In this document: piece after piece, positions 6,635-11,673 of the stretch
Layout: the number at the start of each line of letters is the position of its first letter
Position numbering within the stretch: position 1 is the first letter of the stretch
Assembly: GCA_009903855.1 (NCBI GenBank)
Contig: WYEK01000124.1
Location: forward strand, 1-11,673
DNA: 11,673 bases
From: Thermocrinis sp.
GTDB lineage: Bacteria > Aquificota > Aquificia > Aquificales > Aquificaceae
Reading direction: 5' to 3'
Made by a program: the position numbers and the translations under genes
The notes under the pieces: model-generated
What the model saw: only the letters and a program-made list of their open reading frames with translations
What the model was told of the DNA's origin: nothing
Databases searched by the model: none

Positions 6635-6641
6635 ACGTTTG
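6631..6641. repeat. Target-site duplication, copy 1
   Basis: TCAAACGTTTG directly flanks the left inverted repeat and recurs exactly at 6948-6958 on the other side. Its core CAAACGTTTG is a perfect 10-bp palindrome. This copy contains the TTG start codon of the glycosyltransferase (minus strand, 6634-6632). Confidence 0.85.
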
Positions 6642-6658
6642 GAGGCTGTTCTAAAAAT
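6642..6658 (+). repeat. Left terminal inverted repeat of the element
   Basis: GAGGCTGTTCTAAAAAT matches the right end (6947-6931, minus strand) at 15 of 17 positions. The differences are at positions 3 (G/A) and 5 (C/T). Confidence 0.85.
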
Positions 6659-6661
6659 CCC

Positions 6662-6886
6662 TCATCGGGACGTCCCCCCAGCGGATAAGGGAACTAACCC
6701 TTTCCTCACCCTGTCCCACACTCCCTCACGGGAGGAGAGGAGTATTCTCCTCTCAAGAACAGGGAAGAGGAGGGCTACCTTCAGAACCTGCTGGACAATG
6801 GCAAGGATTTTAAAATCCTTCCCGTCTTCAGGGTTCCTTCCATTGGTCCCACAACGGGCATCCAGCAAGCTCTGAAAGCTTTGCAC
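6662..6886 (-). CDS. Unrecognised 74-codon reading frame inside the mobile element
   Basis: I do not recognise this product. The frame starts with GTG at 6886, only 7 nt after a good TATAAT on the same strand, so it could be translated from a leaderless message. The first half (QSFQSLLDARCGTNGRNPED, then KDFKILAIVQQVLKV) looks like a plausible globular, partly helical segment. The second half, rich in Arg, Ser and Gly, overlaps the palindromic part of the element and looks non-coding. It may be the remnant N-terminus of a transposase fused by deletion to the far end of an insertion sequence, or it may be chance. No catalytic DDE residues can be seen. Confidence 0.25.
   Translation of the reverse strand: MQSFQSLLDARCGTNGRNPEDGKDFKILAIVQQVLKVALLFPVLERRILLSSREGVWDRVRKGLVPLSAGGTSR
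6803..6820. repeat. Perfect 18-bp palindrome inside the mobile element
   Basis: AAGGATTTTAAAATCCTT is its own reverse complement. As RNA it would form a poor hairpin with no loop, so a protein-binding or recombination role, or chance within an AT-rich stretch, are all possible. Confidence 0.6.
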
Positions 6887-6893
6887 AGGTAAA

Positions 6894-6921
6894 ATTATAT
6901 CACTTCCCAGAAACTTTTCAA
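6894..6921 (-). promoter_or_regulatory. Extended -10 promoter inside the mobile element, reading toward the glycosyltransferase
   Basis: On the minus strand TTGAAA (6921-6916), a 16-nt spacer and TATAAT (6899-6894) are close to the sigma-70 consensus. The -10 is preceded by TG one base upstream (TGATATAAT), an extended -10. The expected start is about 6887, next to the GTG of the 74-codon frame. Transcription would run through the rest of the element into the glycosyltransferase, with a leader of about 250 nt. Confidence 0.6.
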
Positions 6922-6930
6922 TAGGTTTAT

Positions 6931-6947
6931 ATTTTTAGAACAACTTC
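6931..6947 (-). repeat. Right terminal inverted repeat of the element
   Basis: Read on the minus strand this is GAAGTTGTTCTAAAAAT, the partner of 6642-6658 with two mismatches. It ends exactly at the second copy of the target duplication. Confidence 0.85.
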
Positions 6948-6958
6948 TCAAACGTTTG
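6948..6958. repeat. Target-site duplication, copy 2
   Basis: TCAAACGTTTG, identical to 6631-6641. It includes the TGA stop of accB (minus strand, 6950-6948), so the insertion left the accB coding sequence intact. Confidence 0.85.
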
Positions 6959-7385
6959 TGTCTATCAGAAAGAGAGGTTGGTTGTATTCTACCGTCTCTC
7001 CGTTTTCCACAAGGATCTTTACCACCTTGCCCCTAACATCGCTTTCTATCTCGTTCATCACCTTTAGGGCTTCTATTATGCACAGCACTTGACCGGGGGA
7101 TACAATGTCGCCTACCTCCACAAAGGGGGGTGCCCCAGGAGAAGGTGCCCTGTAGAAGGTTCCCACCAGAGGGCTTCTAATTACATGTAGCTTACTCTCC
7201 TCCAAATCTTCGGCGGGAGGAACCATCTCAATATGTTTTACTTCCCTTGGTGTTTCAACTTTCTGCACTAATTCCCTCTGATGGGTCTCTATCCTAAGCC
7301 TAAAATCTTGATGCTCTATCTCAAACAGTTTTATATCGCTGTTTTTTATAAGGTTTATAAGCTCCTTTATAAAATCTTTGTCCAT
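6948..7385 (-). CDS. accB: Biotin carboxyl carrier protein of acetyl-CoA carboxylase
   Basis: AccB carries biotin between the carboxylase and transferase halves of acetyl-CoA carboxylase in the first step of fatty-acid synthesis. The 145-aa length is typical. The N-terminal 35 residues are the usual helical region (IKELINLIKNSDIKLFEIE), followed by a linker with Pro and Glu. The biotinyl domain follows (about 67-145), with SPLVGTFYRAPSPGAPPFVE and the lysine loop EALKVMNEIES, where Lys108 is the expected biotinylation site. Leu replaces the usual Met just before that lysine, and SPLVG replaces the common SPMVG. ATG 7385 overlaps the efp stop by one base (TGATG), with AAGGG 7 nt upstream. A GTG at 7388 would add one residue. 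The efp-accB pairing is widespread in bacteria. accC is not in the window. Confidence 0.95.
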   Translation of the reverse strand: MDKDFIKELINLIKNSDIKLFEIEHQDFRLRIETHQRELVQKVETPREVKHIEMVPPAEDLEESKLHVIRSPLVGTFYRAPSPGAPPFVEVGDIVSPGQVLCIIEALKVMNEIESDVRGKVVKILVENGETVEYNQPLFLIDTNV

Positions 7386-7954
7386 CACTTGACCCTTTCT
7401 ATATAAGTGCCCGTCCTTGTATCCACCTTTATTATGTCCCCCTCTTCCACAAAAAATGGTACTTGCACTACCGCGCCGGTTTCCAACTTGGCAGGCTTAG
7501 AACCACCCGCAGCGGTATCTCCCTTAAAAGCGGGCTCCGTTTCCACCACCTTTAGTTCCACATGTCTTGGCAACTCTATACCTATGGGCTGACCCTTATA
7601 GATAAACACTACAACCTCCATGCCCTCTTTCAGGAACTTTGTTTCGTTTTCTATGTTCTTGGCGGGAACAGCGAGCATCTCGTAGGTGGTCTTGCTTACA
7701 AAGTAGTAATAATCACCGTCGTTGTATGAGTATTCTGCAAACACCTGCTCAAAGTCCGCCAGTTCTATGCTGTCGGAGGCCTTGTAGGTTATTTCAATCA
7801 CGTTGCCCGTGCTCATGTTCTTTGCCTTTACCCGCACAAAGGCTTGCCCTTTGCCCGGCTTTACATGTTCGTAGTCCAAAACTCTGTGGGGTTGTCCGTT
7901 ATGCTCAATAAACATATCCCTCTGTATGCTGTTTATATCTATCCTAACTCCCAT
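7385..7954 (-). CDS. efp: Elongation factor P
   Basis: EF-P binds the ribosome between the P and E sites and helps peptide-bond formation at consecutive prolines. The 189-aa protein has the usual length and three beta-barrel domains. The KOW-like N-terminal domain carries HVKPGKGQAFVR with Lys35 at the loop tip, the position that is lysylated in EpmA-type systems. The middle domain has YNDGDYYYFV and the C-terminal OB domain has ETGAVVQVPFFVEEGD and VDTRTGTYIERV, close to the EF-P signature. The ATG at 7954 gives a normal N-terminus. No ribosome binding site is seen, and only 19 bp separate it from the divergent carboxylase gene, so the message may be leaderless. accB overlaps its stop. The modifying enzyme (EpmA or other) is not in the window. 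Confidence 0.97.
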   Translation of the reverse strand: MGVRIDINSIQRDMFIEHNGQPHRVLDYEHVKPGKGQAFVRVKAKNMSTGNVIEITYKASDSIELADFEQVFAEYSYNDGDYYYFVSKTTYEMLAVPAKNIENETKFLKEGMEVVVFIYKGQPIGIELPRHVELKVVETEPAFKGDTAAGGSKPAKLETGAVVQVPFFVEEGDIIKVDTRTGTYIERVK

Positions 7955-7959
7955 GGCTT

Positions 7960-7965
7960 TATAAT
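7960..7965 (+). promoter_or_regulatory. -10 element for the carboxylase operon (probable leaderless start)
   Basis: A perfect TATAAT sits 8 nt before the ATG at 7974, so transcription should begin at or within a base or two of the start codon. No Shine-Dalgarno sequence exists in the gap. No clear -35 is seen within the first codons of efp, which occupy that position. Confidence 0.5.
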
Positions 7966-7969
7966 TTTA
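7964..7969 (-). promoter_or_regulatory. Candidate -10 element for efp-accB
   Basis: On the minus strand TAAAAT (7969-7964) lies 9 nt before the efp ATG and shares two bases with the opposing TATAAT. No ribosome binding site lies between. TATAAA at 7963-7958 is an alternative but too close to the start. The -35 region, inside the carboxylase gene, is not obvious. Confidence 0.4.
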
Positions 7970-7973
7970 CCAC

Positions 7974-9815
7974 ATGAGGAAAATAGAAATCACCGATGTA
8001 TCCCTGAGAGATGGCATTCAGTCCCTCCTTGCCACAAGGGTAAGGACGGAGGATATGCTGGATATTGTTGAAATCCTTGATAAGTGTGGTTTTTACTCCT
8101 TGGAGGTTTGGGGTGGGGCCACCTTTGATGTGTGCTTGAGGTTTCTAAAGGAAGACCCCTGGGAAAGGCTCAGGAAGTTTAAAGAGAGGGTCAAAAACAC
8201 TAAACTGGAAATGCTCCTGAGAGGTCAAAATGTGGTAGGCTACAGACACTATCCGGATGACGTGGTGGAAGCCTTTGTGAAAAAAGCCTACGACAATGGT
8301 ATAGAGGTTTTTAGGATTTTTGATGCCCTTAACGACACCAGAAACCTAAGGAAGGCAATAGAAACTGCCAAAAAGGTGGGTGCCATTGTTAAGGGGGTTC
8401 TCTCTTATACCATAAGCCCTGTGCATACGGTGGAATACTATGTGGAGATAGCTCGGCAGTTGGTGGATATGGGCATAGACATAATATCCATAAAGGACCA
8501 GGCAGGGCTTTTGTCTCCAAAGGTCTCTTATGAACTTGTGAAAGCCCTAAAGTCTGAGTTTCCCAAACATCCGGTTCACCTTCATACCCAAACCACCGCC
8601 AACTTGGCGGAGATGGCACAGCTGAAGGGCATAGAGGCTGGCGCAGACATGATAGACACTGCCTTTTACTCCCTCTCTTCGCAGACCTCCCACCCTGCGG
8701 GAGAGACTATGATATATGTGCTAAGGGAGCTCGGCTACCAAGTGGATGTGGATGAAAAGCTGTATCAAAAGGCGGGAGACCTATTCGTTCAAGTAAGGAA
8801 GAAGTACAAAAAGTTTGATGTTTTGCCACCGTATCCCGATGTGGGCGTCCTTTTGCATCAAATTCCGGGCGGTATGATTACCAATTTCATAAGCCAGCTT
8901 AGGGAACAGGGAATGGAAGAAAAACTCCCAGAAGTTTTGGAGGAGGTGGTCCGCGTTCGGGAGGACCTTGGCTATCCACCTTTGGTAACGCCCACCAGTC
9001 AGATCGTGGGCTCTCAAGCCTTCTTGAACGTGCTTCACGGAGAAAGATACAAGGTTGTTACTAAGGAAGTCAAAGACTATGTGAAAGGTCTTTATGGCAG
9101 ACCGCCCGCACCCATAAAGGAGGAGGTCATAAAGAAAGTTTTGGGTTATGAGGAACCCTTGTATCACATAAGACCTGCAGACCTTTTGGAGCCTGAGCTG
9201 GAAAGGATCAGAGAAGAGGCCATAAAGGCGGGAGCAAAGAGCGAAGAGGATGTGCTCTCTTATGCCCTCTTCCCATTGGTGGCAAAGGAGTTCTTTGAGT
9301 GGAGAGAAAAGGGTGAGCCTTACGTGCCCGAGCTGGAGGAGAAGGAAGAAGAAAAGAGGGAAAACATCCCAGTAGAGTTTGTGATCACCGTCCACGGAGA
9401 GCAGTACCATGTGCAGATAGCGGGAAGGGGTGAGCAAACCCAAGAGGGAAGGACCTTCTTTATAAGGCTGGACGGTAGATTGGAAGAGGTGCTACTTAAA
9501 CCCGTCAGGGAGCTCAGTCCAACGGAGGTGGTTAGCGGAGACCTCTCCAGCCTTGGTATAGAGGTAAAGCCCAAGAGGTCCAAGCCGGTAGCCTTGGGAG
9601 ATGTGGCATCTCCTATATCGGGCAAAATAGTCAATGTAAAGGTTAAACCGGGAGATGAGGTAAAAGAGGGGGATGTGCTCTTTGTGGTTGAGGCTATGAA
9701 GATGGAGAACGAAGTTCACTCACCCATAAGTGGAGTGGTGCAGGAGGTTCTGGCACAGGTGGGCGAGACGGTCAATCCGGACGAGGTGGTTGTTAGGATC
9801 AAGCCCAAAACATGA
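7974..9815 (+). CDS. Biotin-dependent carboxylase large subunit (PycB/OadA/CfiA family)
   Basis: This family transfers carboxyl from biotin to or from a 2-oxo acid. Candidates are pyruvate carboxylase subunit B, oxaloacetate decarboxylase alpha, or the Aquificales 2-oxoglutarate carboxylase large subunit CfiA. The 613 residues form a carboxyltransferase TIM barrel (about 1-290: DVSLRDGIQSLLATR at 8-22, RGQNVVGY at 83-90, Lys174 in IKDQAGLL, metal-site H202-x-H204). A conserved middle domain follows (PGGMITN, VTPTSQIVGSQA), then a charged linker (about 450-465), and a C-terminal biotinyl domain with EAMKMENEVHSPISG, Lys576. Segments usually reading KDMAG and HxH(D/A)T(S/T)G differ here. No sodium-pump subunits are adjacent, which argues against a decarboxylase. 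The ATG at 7974 follows a TATAAT by 8 nt with no ribosome binding site. The response regulator overlaps its end by 4 nt. Substrate is not settled by sequence. Confidence 0.9.
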   Translation: MRKIEITDVSLRDGIQSLLATRVRTEDMLDIVEILDKCGFYSLEVWGGATFDVCLRFLKEDPWERLRKFKERVKNTKLEMLLRGQNVVGYRHYPDDVVEAFVKKAYDNGIEVFRIFDALNDTRNLRKAIETAKKVGAIVKGVLSYTISPVHTVEYYVEIARQLVDMGIDIISIKDQAGLLSPKVSYELVKALKSEFPKHPVHLHTQTTANLAEMAQLKGIEAGADMIDTAFYSLSSQTSHPAGETMIYVLRELGYQVDVDEKLYQKAGDLFVQVRKKYKKFDVLPPYPDVGVLLHQIPGGMITNFISQLREQGMEEKLPEVLEEVVRVREDLGYPPLVTPTSQIVGSQAFLNVLHGERYKVVTKEVKDYVKGLYGRPPAPIKEEVIKKVLGYEEPLYHIRPADLLEPELERIREEAIKAGAKSEEDVLSYALFPLVAKEFFEWREKGEPYVPELEEKEEEKRENIPVEFVITVHGEQYHVQIAGRGEQTQEGRTFFIRLDGRLEEVLLKPVRELSPTEVVSGDLSSLGIEVKPKRSKPVALGDVASPISGKIVNVKVKPGDEVKEGDVLFVVEAMKMENEVHSPISGVVQEVLAQVGETVNPDEVVVRIKPKT

Positions 9816-10480
9816 AGGTTTTCCTTTTGGAAGATGACACAGACCTTTCGGAGCTTTTAACTTACCACCTACAAAAGGAAGGCTTTGAGGTCGTTTCCTT
9901 TAGCAAGGGTACTGAACTCTTGGAAAGGGTAAAGGAAGAAAAGCCGAGCCTTTTCATTTTGGACGTGATGGTGCCCTCCTTGGATGGCTTTAAAGTGGCA
10001 AGCATCCTCAGGTCCTCTCCAGAAACCAAGGATGTTCCAATAATTTTTTTGACCGCCAAAACTGCGGAGGAGGACAAGCTAAGGGGTTTTGAGCTCGGGG
10101 CAGATGACTACATTACTAAACCCTTTTCCATAAAAGAGCTTTTGGCACGAATAAGGGCGGTTATGAGAAGGTACGGTGCCTTAAGGGAGGGTGGGATTGT
10201 AAAGCTTGGCAGTTTGACGGTGGATATGGAAAGGATGGAGGTAAGAAGGGACAAAGAACCCATAAACCTAACAAAAACGGAGTTTGCCATTTTGAAAACC
10301 CTTTTGGAAAACTATGGAAAGCCCGTAAGCAGGGAATATTTAGTGGAACATGTTCTAAAAAAGGAGGTCTACGATAGAACCATAGATGTTCACGTGAAAA
10401 ACCTTAGGGAAAAGTTAGGAAAGGAGGGCGAGTGGATAAAGACTGTTAGGGGTGTGGGATATAAATTAGAAGAAGTATGA
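9812..10480 (+). CDS. OmpR/PhoB-type response regulator
   Basis: A two-component transcription factor of 222 aa. The receiver domain (about 1-118) has the acidic pair Glu7-Asp8-Asp9, phospho-acceptor Asp51 in FILDVMVPSLDG, Thr in LTAK and Lys in ITKPFS. The C-terminal winged helix (about 128-220) shows LTKTEFAILKTL, the recognition-helix region DRTIDVHVKNLREKL and the terminal VRGVGYKL. All phosphorylation residues are present. The ATG overlaps the carboxylase stop (ATGA) and the next gene overlaps its own stop in the same way, so it is co-translated with unrelated neighbours. No histidine kinase lies next to it in the window. Targets and stimulus cannot be read from the sequence. It resembles PhoB/PhoP most in its motifs, but the subfamily is not resolved. 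Confidence 0.94.
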   Translation: MKVFLLEDDTDLSELLTYHLQKEGFEVVSFSKGTELLERVKEEKPSLFILDVMVPSLDGFKVASILRSSPETKDVPIIFLTAKTAEEDKLRGFELGADDYITKPFSIKELLARIRAVMRRYGALREGGIVKLGSLTVDMERMEVRRDKEPINLTKTEFAILKTLLENYGKPVSREYLVEHVLKKEVYDRTIDVHVKNLREKLGKEGEWIKTVRGVGYKLEEV

Positions 10481-11571
10481 AATGGTTTATCCTTGCCTTT
10501 TTGAGCATATACCTCCTTATGAACCTTTATGTGTATATGAAGTTAAGGCACAGGGCTATATTACCGGTCCTTGCTTTGGGCTTTTTATCTCCCTTTTTGA
10601 TGAGGTATGCGGATGCTAACTTCTCTCCTTCCCTTTCCTATATCATAGGTCTTGGTTCCCTCCTCTACATGGGCTTTTTGCTATACTTGGTTGTATCCTT
10701 CCTCCTTTTGGACCTGTATTCTCTCTTTGTTAGGGCTATGCATTCCATCTTTGGGATAAACCCTTTACCAAGACCAAGCAAGAGGTTATCCATTGTCATA
10801 GCCCTTTTGCTTGCCCTTAGCCTGTCCGCTTACAGCTACTACGAAACCCTAGAGCCGGAGGTCTATCACTTTCATATAAAAACTGACAAGGTTTCACAGA
10901 GAATAAGGATCATGCATATCTCCGATGTGCATTTGGGACCCGTTATGGGGATGGACAAAATCAAACTCATAAAAGAGGTGTATGAGAAATACAAGCCAGA
11001 CCTTTTAGTATCCACGGGCGACTTGGTGGATGGAAACATGAAAAGAAAGGATGGACTGGTTCAAGCCCTAAGGAAGATGTCTCCGCCCTTGGGTAAGTTT
11101 GCGGTGCTTGGCAATCACGAGTATTATAGGGGTGTCCAGCAGGCTATAGAATTTACAGAGAGTGCGGGCTTTGTGCTACTAAGGGGCGATTGGGTGGATT
11201 TGGGTTCCATTATTGTGGTAGGAGTAGATGACGACGACTGCCGGTTTTTTAATGCCTGCGTAGGACCTATCAGCGAGTATGAGATCTTAAAGGACCTACC
11301 AAAGGATAAGTTCATCCTTGTTTTAAAGCACAAGCCAAGAGTGGATAAAAGGGCATTGGGACTCTTTGACCTTATGCTTGCGGGACATACCCACGGAGGG
11401 GTTTACTACCCTGTTGGAAAGTTTATCATTCCAAGGCTATTTGATGCTAACGCAGGATGGGTAGAATTGGGAAAGGGAAGTGCCCTCTTTGTTAGCAAGG
11501 GTGTTGGCACAGGTGGTCCTCCCATGCGCTTTTTTGAACCACCGGATATGGCTATAATAGATATACAGTGA
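10477..11571 (+). CDS. Membrane-anchored calcineurin-like metallophosphoesterase
   Basis: The 364-aa protein has an N-terminal membrane part with about four hydrophobic segments (about 2-20, 27-42, 54-82, 103-120) and a C-terminal metallophosphatase domain of the YkuE/LpxG-like type. The dinuclear metal motifs are complete: D150-x-H152 in SDVHLG, GDLVDG (181-186), GNHEYY (212-217), H285 in LKHKPR and GHTHGG (303-308). Such proteins hydrolyse phosphoester or pyrophosphate bonds of lipids; UDP-2,3-diacylglucosamine cleavage in lipid A synthesis is one known role in this group, but the substrate here is unknown. The catalytic domain follows the last membrane segment, and which side of the membrane it faces was not determined. 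ATG overlaps the response-regulator stop (ATGA) and its own stop overlaps der (GTGA). Weak AGAAGAAG precedes the start. Confidence 0.9.
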   Translation: MKWFILAFLSIYLLMNLYVYMKLRHRAILPVLALGFLSPFLMRYADANFSPSLSYIIGLGSLLYMGFLLYLVVSFLLLDLYSLFVRAMHSIFGINPLPRPSKRLSIVIALLLALSLSAYSYYETLEPEVYHFHIKTDKVSQRIRIMHISDVHLGPVMGMDKIKLIKEVYEKYKPDLLVSTGDLVDGNMKRKDGLVQALRKMSPPLGKFAVLGNHEYYRGVQQAIEFTESAGFVLLRGDWVDLGSIIVVGVDDDDCRFFNACVGPISEYEILKDLPKDKFILVLKHKPRVDKRALGLFDLMLAGHTHGGVYYPVGKFIIPRLFDANAGWVELGKGSALFVSKGVGTGGPPMRFFEPPDMAIIDIQ

Positions 11572-11673
11572 ATAAAGTAGTCATAGTTGGAAGACCGAAC
11601 GTAGGGAAATCTACCCTCTTTAACCGCCTGGTGGGAAAGAGGCTTAGCATAGTTCACGATATGCCCGGTATTA
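11568..11673 (+). CDS. der: GTPase Der (EngA), N-terminal fragment (cut by window edge)
   Basis: Der is a two-GTPase-domain protein needed for assembly of the large ribosomal subunit. Only 35 codons are visible. They begin with GTG, overlapping the preceding stop as GTGA, and read KVVIVGRPNVGKSTLFNRLV, which contains the P-loop GRPNVGKST, followed by GKRLSIVHDMPGI at the switch I region. FNRL after the P-loop and the DxPG spacing fit Der better than Era (usually LLNAL). The second G domain and KH-like domain lie beyond the window. Confidence 0.88.
   Translation, partial: MNKVVIVGRPNVGKSTLFNRLVGKRLSIVHDMPGI

Larger units (their letters stand above)
6642..6947. mobile_element. 306-bp MITE-like non-autonomous transposable element
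   Basis: The ends are 17-bp inverted repeats. Left 6642-6658 reads GAGGCTGTTCTAAAAAT. The right end 6947-6931, read on the minus strand, is GAAGTTGTTCTAAAAAT, with two mismatches. The repeats begin exactly where an 11-bp direct repeat (6631-6641 and 6948-6958) ends, the signature of transposition. At 306 bp it is too short for a complete transposase. Inside are several small palindromes: GGGACGTCCC at 6667-6676, an 8-bp-stem hairpin at 6735-6754 and a perfect 18-bp palindrome at 6803-6820. There is also an internal promoter and a 74-codon frame on the minus strand. The parent insertion sequence family was not recognised. Duplications of 10-12 bp occur in some IS4-type families, but this is only a hint. 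Confidence 0.85.

Noticed and set aside
6735..6754. Hairpin GAGAGGAG-TATT-CTCCTCTC as a transcription terminator
   Set aside because: Neither strand has a run of T after the stem. It is one of several palindromes inside the mobile element.
6631..6958. CRISPR array or short tandem repeat region
   Set aside because: There are only two copies of one 11-bp repeat, placed exactly at the ends of an inverted-repeat element, and no spacer periodicity.
8781..9443. 220-codon minus-strand frame within the carboxylase gene
   Set aside because: It is fully opposite a gene with clear homology along its length, and its translation has no recognisable motif. It is a shadow frame.
11553..11558. TATAAT shortly before the der GTG as an internal leaderless promoter
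   Set aside because: The only -35-like sequence, TTGAAC at 11534-11539, leaves a 13-nt spacer, too short. The sequence codes for the conserved end of the phosphoesterase and der is already coupled by GTGA.

Overview
The window looks like a piece of chromosome from a thermophilic bacterium of the Aquificales (Hydrogenobacter, Thermocrinis or Aquifex type). This is an inference from tight gene packing with 4-nt stop/start overlaps, heavy use of AGG/AGA arginine and ATA isoleucine codons, Lys/Glu-rich proteins, and the mix of an OadA/PycB-type biotin carboxylase subunit, BioC/BioH, HtrA and a short sigma-70 factor. No rRNA or species marker is present, so genus is not assigned.

Layout. (1) 1-1240, minus strand: rdgB (XTP/dITP pyrophosphatase) followed by hemA (glutamyl-tRNA reductase, cut by the window edge). 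(2) 1260-5870, plus strand, apparently one long transcription unit: tRNA-Pro(UGG), tRNA-Arg(UCU), a BioH-like esterase, bioC, an HtrA-type protease, a sigma-70 factor and truB. The two tRNAs touch with no base between them, and the esterase reading frame begins at the very end of tRNA-Arg without an ordinary start codon. (3) 5846-7954, minus strand: efp, accB and a family 9 glycosyltransferase. accB and the glycosyltransferase are separated by a 306-bp element with 17-bp terminal inverted repeats and an 11-bp target duplication. Removing it restores a 4-nt stop/start overlap between the two genes. (4) 7974-11673, plus strand: a biotin-dependent carboxylase large subunit (pycB/oadA/cfiA type), an OmpR-type response regulator, a membrane-anchored metallophosphoesterase and the start of der, each joined to the next by a 4-nt overlap.

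How the genes fit together. BioH and BioC supply the pimeloyl arm of biotin. AccB and the carboxylase large subunit are biotin acceptor proteins, used for fatty-acid synthesis and for an anaplerotic or reductive-TCA carboxylation respectively. HtrA, the sigma factor, the glycosyltransferase, the response regulator and the phosphoesterase point to envelope maintenance and stress response. TruB, EF-P, Der and the tRNAs serve translation. Both divergent gene pairs are separated by only 19 bp, and the genes reading out of these gaps lack a Shine-Dalgarno sequence, whereas several internal genes have one. This suggests leaderless mRNAs for the first genes.

The most interesting objects are the small mobile element with its reconstructable pre-insertion site and internal promoter, the abutting tRNA pair with the esterase start problem, the sigma factor with a duplicated region 3 motif, and the carboxylase with substitutions around its metal-binding histidines. 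No CRISPR array, defence system or prophage is seen.
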